The position numbers were made by a program, and so were the translations under genes. 64,000 bases of DNA. It comes from Pseudomonas putida. Lineage in GTDB: Bacteria; Pseudomonadota; Gammaproteobacteria; Pseudomonadales; Pseudomonadaceae. The stretch covers positions 326,501 through 390,500 of the forward strand of contig NZ_CP016634.1 of the NCBI RefSeq assembly GCF_002741075.1, written 5' to 3'. The notes beneath the pieces are model-generated. The model was not told where the DNA came from and did not search any database. It saw only the letters and a list, made by a program, of their open reading frames with translations. Each line of letters starts with the position of its first letter. Position 1 is the stretch's first letter. Shown one piece after another: positions 36,106 through 46,175 of the stretch.

Positions 36106-37037
36106 GGCTCTCGGCTGCCAATCGGCATTTCTATCAATACGTCCGCCAACTGCTGCAGCGCATCGCCGCCGAACGGCCAGGCGGCAAGAGCGAGCTGCTG
36201 CAAGAGTCGCTTGAGATGGTTTCTCCGCTCTCGCTGGAAGCCTCGCCCACGCAAGTGAGCGATGCGCAGCGCGTGGAGGGCCGTTGGCGTATCACCGTGT
36301 GGCAGCGTGGCTTGGTGGGGGCAATGGGTGCGCTGCCGACGGCATACACCCAATGGCTGATCGATCGCTATTACACCCGTGGCGAGCGTGCGGCCAAGGC
36401 ATTCCTGGATTTGTTCACGCACCGCTTGCAGGTGCTGCGTTTTCTTGTCTGGGAGAAAAGCCGGTGCTACGCGCGCGCCGAGCTGCGTGACGAAGTGCCA
36501 CTGAGCACCGCCAGCCGAGCGTTGAGCGGTGTATTGAACAACCCCCGTGACGAGGCCTTGCTGTCGTACCGCTACGCGTCACTGCTGGCGCAGCCGGTTC
36601 GTTCACTCACGGTGCTCGAGTGCTGGATACAGCAGGTTTTCGACGTGCCGGTGATGATTCGCCCGTTCACCGGCAGTTGGCAGCCAGCCAGCGAACATAC
36701 GTTGTCCCCGCTGGGGGAAATGACTTTGCCCCTGGGCCATGCGCCGATGCTGGGGCGAGTGCGTTGGGAGCCGCAAAGCCGTTTTACCCTCTCGATCGGT
36801 CCGGTGGGGTCTGTCCAGGCGCAGTGGTTCATGCCAGGGCGCGATCCATTGGCGCAGTTGCATCGGTGTCTGCAGTACTTCGTCGGCGCCGATCTCGGCT
36901 TCGATATCGAAATCATCATCCATGAACCGATGCCGTTGCCTGCCGTGTTGGGCAAGCGCCGCTTGGGCATGTGCGCTTGTCTTGGCGAAGGGCAGGTCGA
37001 GCGGCGCATCAAACTACCCCGGGAGCTAGTGACATGA
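36096..37037 (+). CDS. tssG: T6SS baseplate protein TssG
   Basis: 313-residue VasB/ImpH-type wedge protein. The GTG start at 36096 lies inside the end of tssF (10-base overlap), with GGGGAGG 5 bases upstream; the long in-frame extension upstream is a shadow of tssF. Family-typical features: RHFYQYVRQLLQRIA, PLSLEASPTQVSDAQ and the C-terminal GADLGFDIEIIIHE. Confidence 0.9.
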   Translation: MAVRLSAANRHFYQYVRQLLQRIAAERPGGKSELLQESLEMVSPLSLEASPTQVSDAQRVEGRWRITVWQRGLVGAMGALPTAYTQWLIDRYYTRGERAAKAFLDLFTHRLQVLRFLVWEKSRCYARAELRDEVPLSTASRALSGVLNNPRDEALLSYRYASLLAQPVRSLTVLECWIQQVFDVPVMIRPFTGSWQPASEHTLSPLGEMTLPLGHAPMLGRVRWEPQSRFTLSIGPVGSVQAQWFMPGRDPLAQLHRCLQYFVGADLGFDIEIIIHEPMPLPAVLGKRRLGMCACLGEGQVERRIKLPRELVT

Positions 37038-38815
37038 TCCTCACCAAACTGAGCCTCAGTTCACCCGCGCATGCACGTTGGGAAATCCATCAGGTCGAGG
37101 GGCGCGAAGCACTGTCCTCGTTGTTCGAGTACACGATGGCAATACGCACGCCCCCCGATGAGCCCGTCATCGAGGCGCTAGGGACCCTGCTGAGTTGTCG
37201 TATCGCATCCGGTGGAGTCGAACGCTTCATTCACGGCTATGTCAGCAGCGTCAGTCAGTGCGAGGAGCATCGGTGGCAGCTCAGTGTGGTTCCGCACTTG
37301 GCGGTGACCCGACAACGTCGCAATTTGCGTGTGTTCCAGAACATCAATGTGGTCGATTTGGTGGGGGTGGTCCTGGCCGAGTATGGGTTGTCCGCACAGA
37401 CGACACAGTTGATAGGCGAGTATCCCGAGCAACCGTTCTGGTTGCAGTACCAGGAAACCGACTTCGATTTCATATCGCGTCTGCTCGAGCGTGCGGGCAT
37501 TCACTATTTCTTCCGGCATACGCAGGATGCCCACCACCTGCTTTTGATTGACCATACCGGTGGCTGTGAACGCGCCAAGGGCCCTGCGTTGGTCTGGCAA
37601 GAAACCTGGCGCGATGCGGAGGTCAACAGTTTGCGCGCGGTGGTCGCCAGCCAATGGTCGCCCGCACCGCCCGGGGTGGTCGAGCCGGTGCATGGCTGGA
37701 TAGACAGCGCGGCATTGCCAGTGCTGGACCCCAACGGGGAGCAATGGAAGCGTCGGGCGGACAGCGAAACAAAAGTGCGCACCGAAGAGGCCGAGTCCCG
37801 GGACATCCTGCATGCCGACGCACTGGCATTCTGGATGAGTGTGGGAGAGCGGGTCAGTCTGAGCAGAAACCCTGCGCACGACGGCGAATACTGCGTGGTG
37901 TCGATGGACATGTTCATCGACAACTGGTCTGCGAACGGTAAGGCCCAGCCGGCAAGGCTTGGTCTTCAGGCGAAAAGCCTCAAGCTGCGCCCACACTGGA
38001 AAACACCGGTTCCTGTCATTCCTGGCGTGATGATGGCAACGGTGGTGGGGCCTGCGTCCGAGGCGGTCAATGTCGATGAACATGGCCGCATCAAAGTGCG
38101 TTTTCACTGGGATGAAGCGCAGCGTCAAAGTGACTCGGCGTCGTGCTGGATCCGTGTGGCCCAGGGCTGGTCAGGGCCAGGATTCGGCGCGTTCTGCCTG
38201 CCCCGGGTGGGCACCGAGGTGTTGGTGAGCTTCATCCAGGGCAATCCCAACAGCCCAGTGGTGACGGGCTCGCTGTACAACGAACGCGATAGCTGGCCAG
38301 TGCCGCTGCCTGCGCAGAAGCTCAGCAGCGGCATTACCACGCGCAGCGAACCAGGCGGCGATACCCGTCACGGCCATCGCTTGGTTTTCGATGATCGAAA
38401 AGACGCGGAACTGATCGAGCTGCACTCGGAAAAGGACCTCTCGCTCAAAACCCGCCACGACTTGCTGGCCGAATTCTGCAATGCCGCACGGATCACGGTC
38501 GGTACAGGACGAAGCACACAGATCAAGGAAGGTGATGACCAGCTGGACCTGGGGCAGGGGAGCTATCGCTTCACGGCCACAGGCGACTGTATCCAGGAGT
38601 TCGATGGCCAGCACCGGATCAAAAGCCGCACGGCAGGTAGCACCATCAGTGCGGCCAAGGCCTGCCTGATCGAGTCCAACGAAAAAGTGGTCATCAAGGT
38701 CGGCGGCAGCGAAATCAGCATCAGCCCTACCGGGATCTCCCTCAAAGCCCTGCAGATCACCCTCAAGAGTGACGCGCTGACGGTCATCGATGGCGGCCTG
38801 ATCAAAATTGGATAA
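37034..38815 (+). CDS. vgrG: T6SS spike protein VgrG (TssI)
   Basis: 593-residue trimeric spike. The gp27-like N-terminal half has FWLQYQETDFDFISRLLERAG and YFFRH. The gp5 OB-fold follows (VDEHGRIKVRFHWDEA, SCWIRVAQGWSG, LPRVGTEVLVSFIQGNP). The C-terminal needle ends plainly at VIDGGLIKIG, so there is no evolved effector domain. Start ATG 37034 overlaps the tssG stop. The PAAR gene follows by 12 bases. Confidence 0.95.
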   Translation: MILTKLSLSSPAHARWEIHQVEGREALSSLFEYTMAIRTPPDEPVIEALGTLLSCRIASGGVERFIHGYVSSVSQCEEHRWQLSVVPHLAVTRQRRNLRVFQNINVVDLVGVVLAEYGLSAQTTQLIGEYPEQPFWLQYQETDFDFISRLLERAGIHYFFRHTQDAHHLLLIDHTGGCERAKGPALVWQETWRDAEVNSLRAVVASQWSPAPPGVVEPVHGWIDSAALPVLDPNGEQWKRRADSETKVRTEEAESRDILHADALAFWMSVGERVSLSRNPAHDGEYCVVSMDMFIDNWSANGKAQPARLGLQAKSLKLRPHWKTPVPVIPGVMMATVVGPASEAVNVDEHGRIKVRFHWDEAQRQSDSASCWIRVAQGWSGPGFGAFCLPRVGTEVLVSFIQGNPNSPVVTGSLYNERDSWPVPLPAQKLSSGITTRSEPGGDTRHGHRLVFDDRKDAELIELHSEKDLSLKTRHDLLAEFCNAARITVGTGRSTQIKEGDDQLDLGQGSYRFTATGDCIQEFDGQHRIKSRTAGSTISAAKACLIESNEKVVIKVGGSEISISPTGISLKALQITLKSDALTVIDGGLIKIG

Positions 38816-38827
38816 CGAGAGCACACC

Positions 38828-39115
38828 ATGAGCCAGCCTGCGGCACGTCTGGGCGATATGCACGTTTGTCCGGCCGCCGACCCTATCCCTCATGTCGGCG
38901 GGCCCATCACCGGCCCCGGCACCCCGAAAGTGCTGATCGGCGGGATGCCGGCGGCGGTCGTCGGCGACCTGCTGACCTGCACCGGCCCCGCGGACACCAT
39001 CGTCAAGGGCAGTTCCAAAGTGTTGATCGGCGGCAAGCCTGCCGCGCGCATGGGGGATGTGTGCGCGCATGGGGGCAGCATCGCCGTGGGATACCCGAAA
39101 GTTCTGATTGGATAA
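38828..39115 (+). CDS. PAAR-domain spike tip protein
   Basis: 95-residue PAAR protein that caps VgrG with a sharp cone. Three repeats are visible: PAARLGDMHVCP, PAAVVGDLLTC and PAARMGDVCAHGG, each ending in an xxKVLIG-type strand. His and Cys residues suited to the tip zinc site are present. No toxin extension, so effectors must dock separately. Confidence 0.93.
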   Translation: MSQPAARLGDMHVCPAADPIPHVGGPITGPGTPKVLIGGMPAAVVGDLLTCTGPADTIVKGSSKVLIGGKPAARMGDVCAHGGSIAVGYPKVLIG

Positions 39116-39123
39116 CGACCCAG

Positions 39124-40155
39124 ATGAGTGAAGAACGTAGCGCGCGGATTCAGGCGCTGATGGCACCGATCGAGACCGAAGCCCCGGCGGGGCATGACAT
39201 CGAGTACGACACCCTCTATGAGCAGATTCGCCAGGCGCGCGAACACGAGGACGTGGTGGCCGAGGACGAGTGGGCCTGTGAGGTCAAGGTCGCTGACTGG
39301 CAGCGAGTCATATCCCTCGGGGAGGCCGTGCTCAGGGAGCACTCCAAGCATTTTCAGATCGCTTGCTGGCTGTCTCAGGCTTGGATGCAAAAGCAAGGGC
39401 TGACCGGGTTGGCCCAGGGGCTGGAGCTGCTCGAAGGTATGGTGCGCCAGTGGTGGGCGGACGGCTTTCCAGCTTTGGAGGCGGACGGCGAGCCTTATCG
39501 CCTGGCGATGTTCGGTCGACTGGATCGAGACATCGGTCAATGGCTGCTTACCCACGCGATGACGGGGGCGCCGCAGTGCTCGCTGGCTTGGTGGCAGCAG
39601 GTGCTTCGTCATGAGCACGCCAAGCGCAGCGACGAGGGGAGCCCGACGGACGAATACAGCCTGGAGCAGTTCCGTCTCAGGGTGGTGCAGGCCCTGGATT
39701 CTGCGCAACTGCGCACGTTCCTTGAGCAGGTCAGGCACTGCCGCAGCCTGCTGCAGCCGTTCGCGCATGCGTTGTCCGCGGTCACAGGCAGCAGCGGTAC
39801 AGGCGTGATGGCCAAAACACTGGAAGGGCTCGATGACTGGGAGGCTTTTCTGTCGCGGATGCTGGAGTGGTTGTCACCCCCAGGCGACAGCGATGAAGAG
39901 GTGTTGCTGCCGTCACCCGACCGCGTGGGCGAACGTCCAGCGCAGAGCGCGCAGTCACGTGAAGCCGCGATCCGCCAGATGCAGGACATTGCCCGGTATT
40001 TCCGTCAGCACGAGCCCTCCAGCCCTGTGCCGATGCTGATGGACCGGGCAGTGCGTTGGGCGAGCATGCCGCTGCAGCAGTGGTTGGCGGAGATGGTGCG
40101 CGATGAAAACTGCCTGAGGGAAATCAATCTTGTCCTGGAGGGCCCGCAAGCATGA
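39124..40155 (+). CDS. tssA: T6SS baseplate/sheath assembly protein TssA
   Basis: 343-residue protein with an N-terminal ImpA_N domain (GHDIEYDTLYEQIRQARE, DWQRVISLGEAVLREHSKHFQIACWLSQAW) and a C-terminal region rich in tryptophan and helical stretches (VPMLMDRAVRWASMPLQQWLAEM). TssA directs sheath polymerisation or caps the distal end. ATG 39124; longer in-frame extension is a PAAR shadow. Confidence 0.88.
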   Translation: MSEERSARIQALMAPIETEAPAGHDIEYDTLYEQIRQAREHEDVVAEDEWACEVKVADWQRVISLGEAVLREHSKHFQIACWLSQAWMQKQGLTGLAQGLELLEGMVRQWWADGFPALEADGEPYRLAMFGRLDRDIGQWLLTHAMTGAPQCSLAWWQQVLRHEHAKRSDEGSPTDEYSLEQFRLRVVQALDSAQLRTFLEQVRHCRSLLQPFAHALSAVTGSSGTGVMAKTLEGLDDWEAFLSRMLEWLSPPGDSDEEVLLPSPDRVGERPAQSAQSREAAIRQMQDIARYFRQHEPSSPVPMLMDRAVRWASMPLQQWLAEMVRDENCLREINLVLEGPQA

Positions 40156-40742
40156 TGCGTCCAATCCGATGGCTTGTGCTGCTGGGCGCAGCCTGCCTGT
40201 CGAGTGCGTGTTCGTTGAACGAGGCGCAGCGCCAGAAGCTTTTACAGGAGTCGCCGCCTTGGTATGCGGAGGCTGGCATCGTGGTCAATGTGAAGACCGA
40301 GCCGACACTCAATGCATGGAAGGGGTTGGCCAACTCGGTATCGCTGTTGATCCTGCAAGCGCGTGACAAACACACGCTGAACACGCTTGTCGCATCAGAG
40401 CAGCCTATTCGCGCGCTGTTCAGCGGTGCGGCGCTGCCGCCGGAGATTCTTGCGATCGACCGCTTCACGGCCTTACCTGGCCAGCAGGCCACTCTGCACG
40501 TGAACCGTGTGGAGAATGCTCGGTACGTCGCGGTGATCGCTGGCTACTATCCAGTGCCTGGTGCCCAGCAAGCGGCCGTCGTGGCTGTGCCGGTCGAAAT
40601 CAAGCGCAGTTGGTTCGGTTGGAAGGTCGCGATCGAGACGCTGCGTTTCTCGACGCTGTGGGGGGAACGCGCGCTGGTGAAGCTTGAGGGCGCGCAGAAC
40701 CTGCTCCCGGCTTCCTCGGATCGACAGGAGGATGAGCAATGA
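40152..40742 (+). CDS. tssJ: T6SS outer-membrane lipoprotein TssJ
   Basis: 196-residue lipoprotein. The signal peptide ends in the lipobox LSSAC (Cys about residue 20). The TssJ transthyretin-like domain follows (GIVVNVKTEPTLNAWKGLANSVSLLILQARD). It anchors the membrane complex by binding TssM in the periplasm. ATGA overlaps with tssA before and tssK after. Confidence 0.92.
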   Translation: MMRPIRWLVLLGAACLSSACSLNEAQRQKLLQESPPWYAEAGIVVNVKTEPTLNAWKGLANSVSLLILQARDKHTLNTLVASEQPIRALFSGAALPPEILAIDRFTALPGQQATLHVNRVENARYVAVIAGYYPVPGAQQAAVVAVPVEIKRSWFGWKVAIETLRFSTLWGERALVKLEGAQNLLPASSDRQEDEQ

Positions 40743-42145
40743 TCCAGGCACAGCTACCCGTCTACTGGTACTCGGGGCTCTACCTGCAACCGCAGCATTT
40801 CCAGTCGATGGATCTTCATCAAAGCTGGCAGCATGCGCAGCACTGGCGCCATGGCAAGCCGTGGCAGTCTGGGATCGTCAAGGCCCAGGTCAACCCGCAC
40901 AGCCTGCTCGACTTCACGCTGGAATTCCACGCATTGGAAGTGGTGACAGCCGTCGGTGAGTACCTTGCGTTCCCGGGCAATTGTCACCTGCAAAAACGCT
41001 GTTTTCGCGAGGCCTGGAAGCAGCGTGACCGGCCTTTCACCATTTGGGGTGCCCTGCGGCGGTTGGACCCGCAGCAACAGAATGTCACCGTGCTGGAGCA
41101 TGACCGTGAGCAGCCATTGACGCGCTGGGTCACGGCGACGCCCGAGCACACCATGCGTGATCTTTATCACCAGGGCCCGGAAGTCGAAGTGCCGCGTGTC
41201 CTTCACAGCCTGCGCCTACTCTGGGATGACGAGCGCGAGGAGGCGTTGAGCGACCATTGCTTCCCGTTGCTGCGTGTGCGCATGCGCGATCATGAAGTGG
41301 TGGTCGATGAAACCTACGCGCCACCGGGCATTGTCTTGGACAGTTCCGAGGCCTTGCGCTCGAAGCTCGAACAGATCTTTTTCGAACTGACCCAGCGTAC
41401 GCAGGGCTTGGCGGAACTCAAGCATTCGCTAGGCCGACTCACCAGCGATGTCAGCAATGAGTCCTTCGTGCTGACCTTGGTCATGCGTTCGCTCAATCGT
41501 GCGCTGCCGATATTAAAGGCCTACCTGGGCGCGCCGGGCGTCCATCCTTGGCAGGCGCACTTGCTGTTGGTCCAGTTGGTTGGCGAACTCTCCACGTTCA
41601 ACGACGACTGCAACCATTTGGGTCAGTGGCAGCAGGAGGCGTCGGCTGCGCTGCAGTATGACCACGACCGCCTGTTTGAAAGTTTCGATCAGATCCAGCG
41701 AGTCCTGTACAGGTTGCTCAACAGTATTGCGCTGGAAAAAAACACCTATCGCACTTTCGAGCAAGACGATCGCGGTATCTATCAAAGCCGCCTCGACCGG
41801 CAAATGATCACTCAGGCCAAGTGCTTGTACATGAAGTTGCAAAGCCGCGCGTTCATTGACAACGACGCCGTCGTTCAAGGGCTGGATACAGCCAAACTTG
41901 CTGACCCTCAACGCATGGAATCGTTGATTCAACATGCGTTGTCAGGTGTTTCGCTACACAGATGCCAGAAAACCCCTATGGAGCTGCCCAGGCGTGAAGA
42001 CACATGCTATCTGGAAATTGATACCCGTGATCCTAATTGGGTAGTGGCGGAACAGGTTCAGAAACTTAGTTTCTTCTGGGCGCAGGCACCAGATGATTTG
42101 AACGTTCAGCTGGTCTATGCAGGGCGAATTGATGCAGGTCGTTGA
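40739..42145 (+). CDS. tssK: T6SS baseplate-membrane connector TssK
   Basis: 468-residue protein linking the baseplate to TssL/TssM. The N-terminal VYWYSGLYLQPQHFQ is the family start signature. The C-terminal region (about 340-468) contains the helices found in TssK, ending QLVYAGRIDAGR. It overlaps tssL. Confidence 0.94.
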   Translation: MIQAQLPVYWYSGLYLQPQHFQSMDLHQSWQHAQHWRHGKPWQSGIVKAQVNPHSLLDFTLEFHALEVVTAVGEYLAFPGNCHLQKRCFREAWKQRDRPFTIWGALRRLDPQQQNVTVLEHDREQPLTRWVTATPEHTMRDLYHQGPEVEVPRVLHSLRLLWDDEREEALSDHCFPLLRVRMRDHEVVVDETYAPPGIVLDSSEALRSKLEQIFFELTQRTQGLAELKHSLGRLTSDVSNESFVLTLVMRSLNRALPILKAYLGAPGVHPWQAHLLLVQLVGELSTFNDDCNHLGQWQQEASAALQYDHDRLFESFDQIQRVLYRLLNSIALEKNTYRTFEQDDRGIYQSRLDRQMITQAKCLYMKLQSRAFIDNDAVVQGLDTAKLADPQRMESLIQHALSGVSLHRCQKTPMELPRREDTCYLEIDTRDPNWVVAEQVQKLSFFWAQAPDDLNVQLVYAGRIDAGR

Positions 42146-42737
42146 GTGTTACCTTCCGTTGATCCGGTTTATTGCCAGTACAACCCCTGATGAAACACGG
42201 GGCTTCGCTGCCTTTCGTGAGCAGGTGGAGCGCTATTTGGCCGAGGCCACCCAGGCGAGCGCCAAGGTTGTCGACAAGGAGGATCTGCACGCCTCGCGCT
42301 TTGCCATCATGTCGTGGATCGATGAATGGGTGCTGCGTTCGGCATTGGCATTGCGTCATGAATGGCGCGACCGTTTGCTGCAGTCCGAACACTATCAAAC
42401 CGTCGTGGGCGGGGAGGCTTTCTTTGCCAGGCTGGACGCCCTGGATGCACACAATCGCCAGGTGCGCATGGTTTACCTGACCTGCCTGTTGCTCGGTTTT
42501 CAAGGCCAGTATCGCCATCTTGAACCTGAACAACTGCAAGCCCGTATCGCAGCGACCCGCCAAGCACTGCCGCGCGCCTGGCAGCCCGAGCGCAGTGGGG
42601 CAGAAATAACACCCGACGACAGACCAGGTAAAGACCGCCAACGTCGGCGACTTTGCATATGGCGTTATCGTTTTCCTCTGGCCCTCACAGCCTTGTGGGC
42701 GATGGTTTCTGTTGGATTGTTGTTCTCTTTCTTATAG
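42132..42737 (+). CDS. tssL: T6SS inner-membrane protein TssL (DotU/IcmH family)
   Basis: 201-residue single-span membrane protein. The cytoplasmic helical domain has IDEWVLRSAL, which matches the DotU core, and the single C-terminal helix reads FPLALTALWAMVSVGLLFSFL. It lacks a peptidoglycan-binding extension and is short for the family. ATG 42132 with AGGG upstream is preferred over 42117. It overlaps tssK. Confidence 0.9.
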   Translation: MQVVECYLPLIRFIASTTPDETRGFAAFREQVERYLAEATQASAKVVDKEDLHASRFAIMSWIDEWVLRSALALRHEWRDRLLQSEHYQTVVGGEAFFARLDALDAHNRQVRMVYLTCLLLGFQGQYRHLEPEQLQARIAATRQALPRAWQPERSGAEITPDDRPGKDRQRRRLCIWRYRFPLALTALWAMVSVGLLFSFL

Positions 42738-42743
42738 TCAAAC

Positions 42744-45700
42744 ATGAAAAAGATACTTTCATCATCAGGCTGGCTCTTACTGGCTGGTCTGCTCTTTGTG
42801 CTGTGCGCGTTAGTTGCATTGGCGCGAGAAGGCTCGCTGTTTACTGCCTTGTTTCTGTGGGCCGGCGTCCTGTTGGTTATTTTGCTGTTTCGCCTGTTGA
42901 TGGTCGCGTCGGGCGAACTCCGAGGGCATCCGCGTACGCATCAGTTCCTGGCACGTTTTCAGGTTTCGCGAAAGATTTACGTACTACGTGAGCATTGGCG
43001 AAGCGGGGCGCGCACACTGAAGCGTTTGAACCGCTTTGGTCGCGAAATGCCCTGGTTTGTATTCGTGGGAGGGCGCGATGGAAAGACGACGCTGCTCGAC
43101 AGTGCACAGCTACCTGTCTTGTCCCAGCTGGATACGCGCGAACGGATCCTCCCGACCCGGACACTGAAATGGTGGTTCTTCAAACCATTGTGCGTGCTGG
43201 ATGTCGGCAGTCATTTCTCCACGGGCAATGCCACAGCACTGCGCAGTTGGACGCGCCTGGTTCAATGGAGCAAGCAGGTCCGTCCCCCCGCGGGTGTGCT
43301 CGTCTCGATCAGTTGCGCGGCGCTGCAGACGCGCTCCCCTGCGCAACTGCATGAACATGGGCGTCGCCTGCGTGAGCAGCTCGAACAGCTGATAAAAGCC
43401 TGTGGCCGGGGGCTGCCGATTCATGTCGTCGTCACCGGGATCGATGCCTTGCCAGGCTTCGAAGCCTGGCAGCGTACCCTGACAGACGAGCAGCGCGAAC
43501 ACGCTTTGGGCTACCAATGGGGGCGTCCGCCGGTCGTTGATCGAAACACACCCTTTCTCGAACCACTGTTCGACACGCTGTGCGAGGGGCTGCTGTCTCA
43601 GTGCCTGAGCACGCTGGATGCCACGCCACCTGACACGGCCACCGCGCAGCGCCTGGGTTTTCCCGAGCGGGTGCAGGCACTCAAGCCCGGCCTGCTGCGT
43701 TTTGTGGTCGCGCTCTGCGAACCTGACCCTTACCACGCCACGGGCGCACTCAAAGGTGTGTGGTTGACGGCCGCACCCGCCATGGCCCAGGCAGGGGAAA
43801 AGCGCCAGGGGCATTTTGTTGCAGAGTTGTTGAGCCAACGCCTGCTGCAGGCTGCGCAATCGCAAGCAGGGGAGCGGTATATGCGCTACCCAGGCATGCG
43901 CAGGGTGTCGCTGGCCACGGTAGTGTTCGCCTTGGCGATCGGCGCGCTGCTGTGGAGCGGCTGGAAGACCTATCGCCTGTATGACGAACCTCCCGCTTCA
44001 GGAATGGCAGTCAATGTAGTCCGGCTGGCGCAATTGGACGCCGGTTTCGCCCAGCCGACGATGCATGTGCCTTATCTGCCGTTGATGAGCTATTGGCAGG
44101 CACGGCTCGAGCGTCAGTTGCTCGAGGCGGGAGGGTGGCGCGAAAGCGATTACCCGGCGCGCCAGGCTCAATGGCAGCAGCAGTTCGCAGAATCCGATGC
44201 CGCGCAAAAACGTCAAATGATCTTGCAACTGAGCGCGGCCGTGCTGTTGCAGGAGGCGATGCTCGATCAACAGCCATTGTCGGAGCTCGCCCCCCTGCAT
44301 GGGGGGGTTAACACGTTCTACCCACTGGTGTTCGAGAAAGCACTCAGCCCAAAGGAAGTGCTGTTGATCACCCGGGCCTGGGGGCGGCGCCACCCTGATC
44401 GTCTGCCGTTGGCCGAGCAGCGCGCGCTGCTGTTGTCGTGGGTCGCGCAGGACTCCGACTGGACGTGGCTTTTGCAAGGGCGCGAGAAGTTGTCGGCATT
44501 ACGGTCTGCCCCTTTCTGGCCCCGTTGGCCCGTGCAGACCGAGCTGTCCGGCCTCTGGTTGCAGGCAGGCGAGCAGACAGTGCAAGAAGAAGTCGCGTTG
44601 GTCTCCCGTGCCTTGCGCAGCACCGATCAGCAGCCGTTTCAGGGCTTCTGGAAAACCTGGCATCAGCGTCGGCAAGAGGCTTGGTTGGCGTTTATCGGCG
44701 ATACGATCGCACAGGCCCATGAGCACGCAGAACACCCCCTTGCCAGCGATGAAAGTGTTGCATTGCTCAACGGCCAGGATCCGGCGAGCCGCTTTATCGC
44801 GCGTATCGTATCGGAGCTGACGACCATCCCGAGCGCTGAAAGCCAGGCTTGGCTGAATGAAATGCGTCGGGTGTCGCACCTGCAAGCTCAGCCGGCCACC
44901 CTGCAGGATCAGTTGTTCGTCTGGGAGAAAGGCGCGCGCGGCTGGTTCTATCGTCAGTTTGGCAGCGCCCGTAGCCAGGCCTATGCCAGCCAGCAGGACC
45001 GCCAGGTGTGGCAAGCATGGAGGGAGAGCCTTGGCGCGGCGGTGAACATGACATTGCGGCCTGCGGACTTGGCCAAGACGGCGCACGGGTTGTTCGTTCA
45101 TTCGACAAGCGAGGGGCAATCGGGCTCCAACCCATTGGAGGCGTTGCAGGCAGCCTTTACCCAGCTCGAGAAGCAAATGGCGTTGTCGGCCCAGGGGCAA
45201 GGCAGTGGCACCGTCTGGGAACTGTTGCGCACACAGGTTGACGCGCTGACTGCCAATGCCGTTTCGGTCGTTGCCTGCGAACTGGAAGCGCAATGGCAAA
45301 ACCAAGTTCTGCAACCTTTGAATGACCCGCGATTCAAGCACAACGGCCGTCGCCAGGAAGACATGGCCTGGCAGTTGTTCCAGCGCTTCTTGAACGACAA
45401 GGCGCTGAGTTATCTGACACCCGGTCAATCAGGGCTTTCCCCGAAATACTGGCAAGCCAGTGCGATCCCGTTCACGGCTGAATTTCTCCAGGTACTCAAC
45501 AGTGCGACTTCGCCGCAGGACCTGGAGCGTATGCCGCTGCGTGAACAAACACGTAGGCAGGATGAGCTGACAGCGCTGCAAGCGGAGTTGGCCAGCCTGA
45601 AGGACGTTGGAGCGACGATGAGCGAGGAATGGCTCGAAACCCACGTCATCACCCAACCAGCCACGGTCCCCGGGGGGGCGGCGCTGATGCCGAGCGGTAC

Positions 45701-46163
45701 GAAGCTCGGCCTGTCCTGCGGCAAGCTGACCACAACCCTCACAAGCGCGAACCTGCGTGAAGAGCGCGTGTTTCGCTGGGCCCCTGGCCAATGCCAGGGC
45801 GTGAGCCTGTCGGTGATGTTTCCGCAAGGCGAATTGAAGCGCCAGTGGCTTGGGGACGATGCCTGGCCGCGGTTCTTGCAGGCATTTGCAAGTGGCGAGC
45901 AGCGCTTCGCGCTGGGGGCGTTCGAGTCAGCCGACCCGTCGGTGTTCTCGCTGCAAGGCGTCAACGAGGTTCTCGTGCGTTTTTCCTTGAAAGGGCATGA
46001 AAACACCCAGGAGCGCTGGCGGGCCTGGCACCGGGTGGCACAGGCCATGACCCCGGTAAGGGGGCGGATTTCGGCTTTGCAGAAAGCGGCACAACAGCAC
46101 GGCAATTATTTCACTGGCAACTTGACGGCGCTTCCCGTCAGCGCGGTCCAGTGTCCACGTTAA
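42744..46163 (+). CDS. tssM: T6SS inner-membrane protein TssM (IcmF family)
   Basis: 1139-residue scaffold spanning the inner membrane. It has two N-terminal helices (about residues 8-55), a cytoplasmic region, a further helix (about 389-410, SLATVVFALAIGALLWSGW), and a large periplasmic domain that contacts TssJ. The Walker A-like segment is VGGRDGKTT (about 109-117); the first Gly/Ala of the consensus is Val, so nucleotide binding may be altered, as in some IcmF proteins. Length fits the family. Confidence 0.93.
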   Translation: MKKILSSSGWLLLAGLLFVLCALVALAREGSLFTALFLWAGVLLVILLFRLLMVASGELRGHPRTHQFLARFQVSRKIYVLREHWRSGARTLKRLNRFGREMPWFVFVGGRDGKTTLLDSAQLPVLSQLDTRERILPTRTLKWWFFKPLCVLDVGSHFSTGNATALRSWTRLVQWSKQVRPPAGVLVSISCAALQTRSPAQLHEHGRRLREQLEQLIKACGRGLPIHVVVTGIDALPGFEAWQRTLTDEQREHALGYQWGRPPVVDRNTPFLEPLFDTLCEGLLSQCLSTLDATPPDTATAQRLGFPERVQALKPGLLRFVVALCEPDPYHATGALKGVWLTAAPAMAQAGEKRQGHFVAELLSQRLLQAAQSQAGERYMRYPGMRRVSLATVVFALAIGALLWSGWKTYRLYDEPPASGMAVNVVRLAQLDAGFAQPTMHVPYLPLMSYWQARLERQLLEAGGWRESDYPARQAQWQQQFAESDAAQKRQMILQLSAAVLLQEAMLDQQPLSELAPLHGGVNTFYPLVFEKALSPKEVLLITRAWGRRHPDRLPLAEQRALLLSWVAQDSDWTWLLQGREKLSALRSAPFWPRWPVQTELSGLWLQAGEQTVQEEVALVSRALRSTDQQPFQGFWKTWHQRRQEAWLAFIGDTIAQAHEHAEHPLASDESVALLNGQDPASRFIARIVSELTTIPSAESQAWLNEMRRVSHLQAQPATLQDQLFVWEKGARGWFYRQFGSARSQAYASQQDRQVWQAWRESLGAAVNMTLRPADLAKTAHGLFVHSTSEGQSGSNPLEALQAAFTQLEKQMALSAQGQGSGTVWELLRTQVDALTANAVSVVACELEAQWQNQVLQPLNDPRFKHNGRRQEDMAWQLFQRFLNDKALSYLTPGQSGLSPKYWQASAIPFTAEFLQVLNSATSPQDLERMPLREQTRRQDELTALQAELASLKDVGATMSEEWLETHVITQPATVPGGAALMPSGTKLGLSCGKLTTTLTSANLREERVFRWAPGQCQGVSLSVMFPQGELKRQWLGDDAWPRFLQAFASGEQRFALGAFESADPSVFSLQGVNEVLVRFSLKGHENTQERWRAWHRVAQAMTPVRGRISALQKAAQQHGNYFTGNLTALPVSAVQCPR

Positions 46164-46175
46164 GGGCTACGGTTT

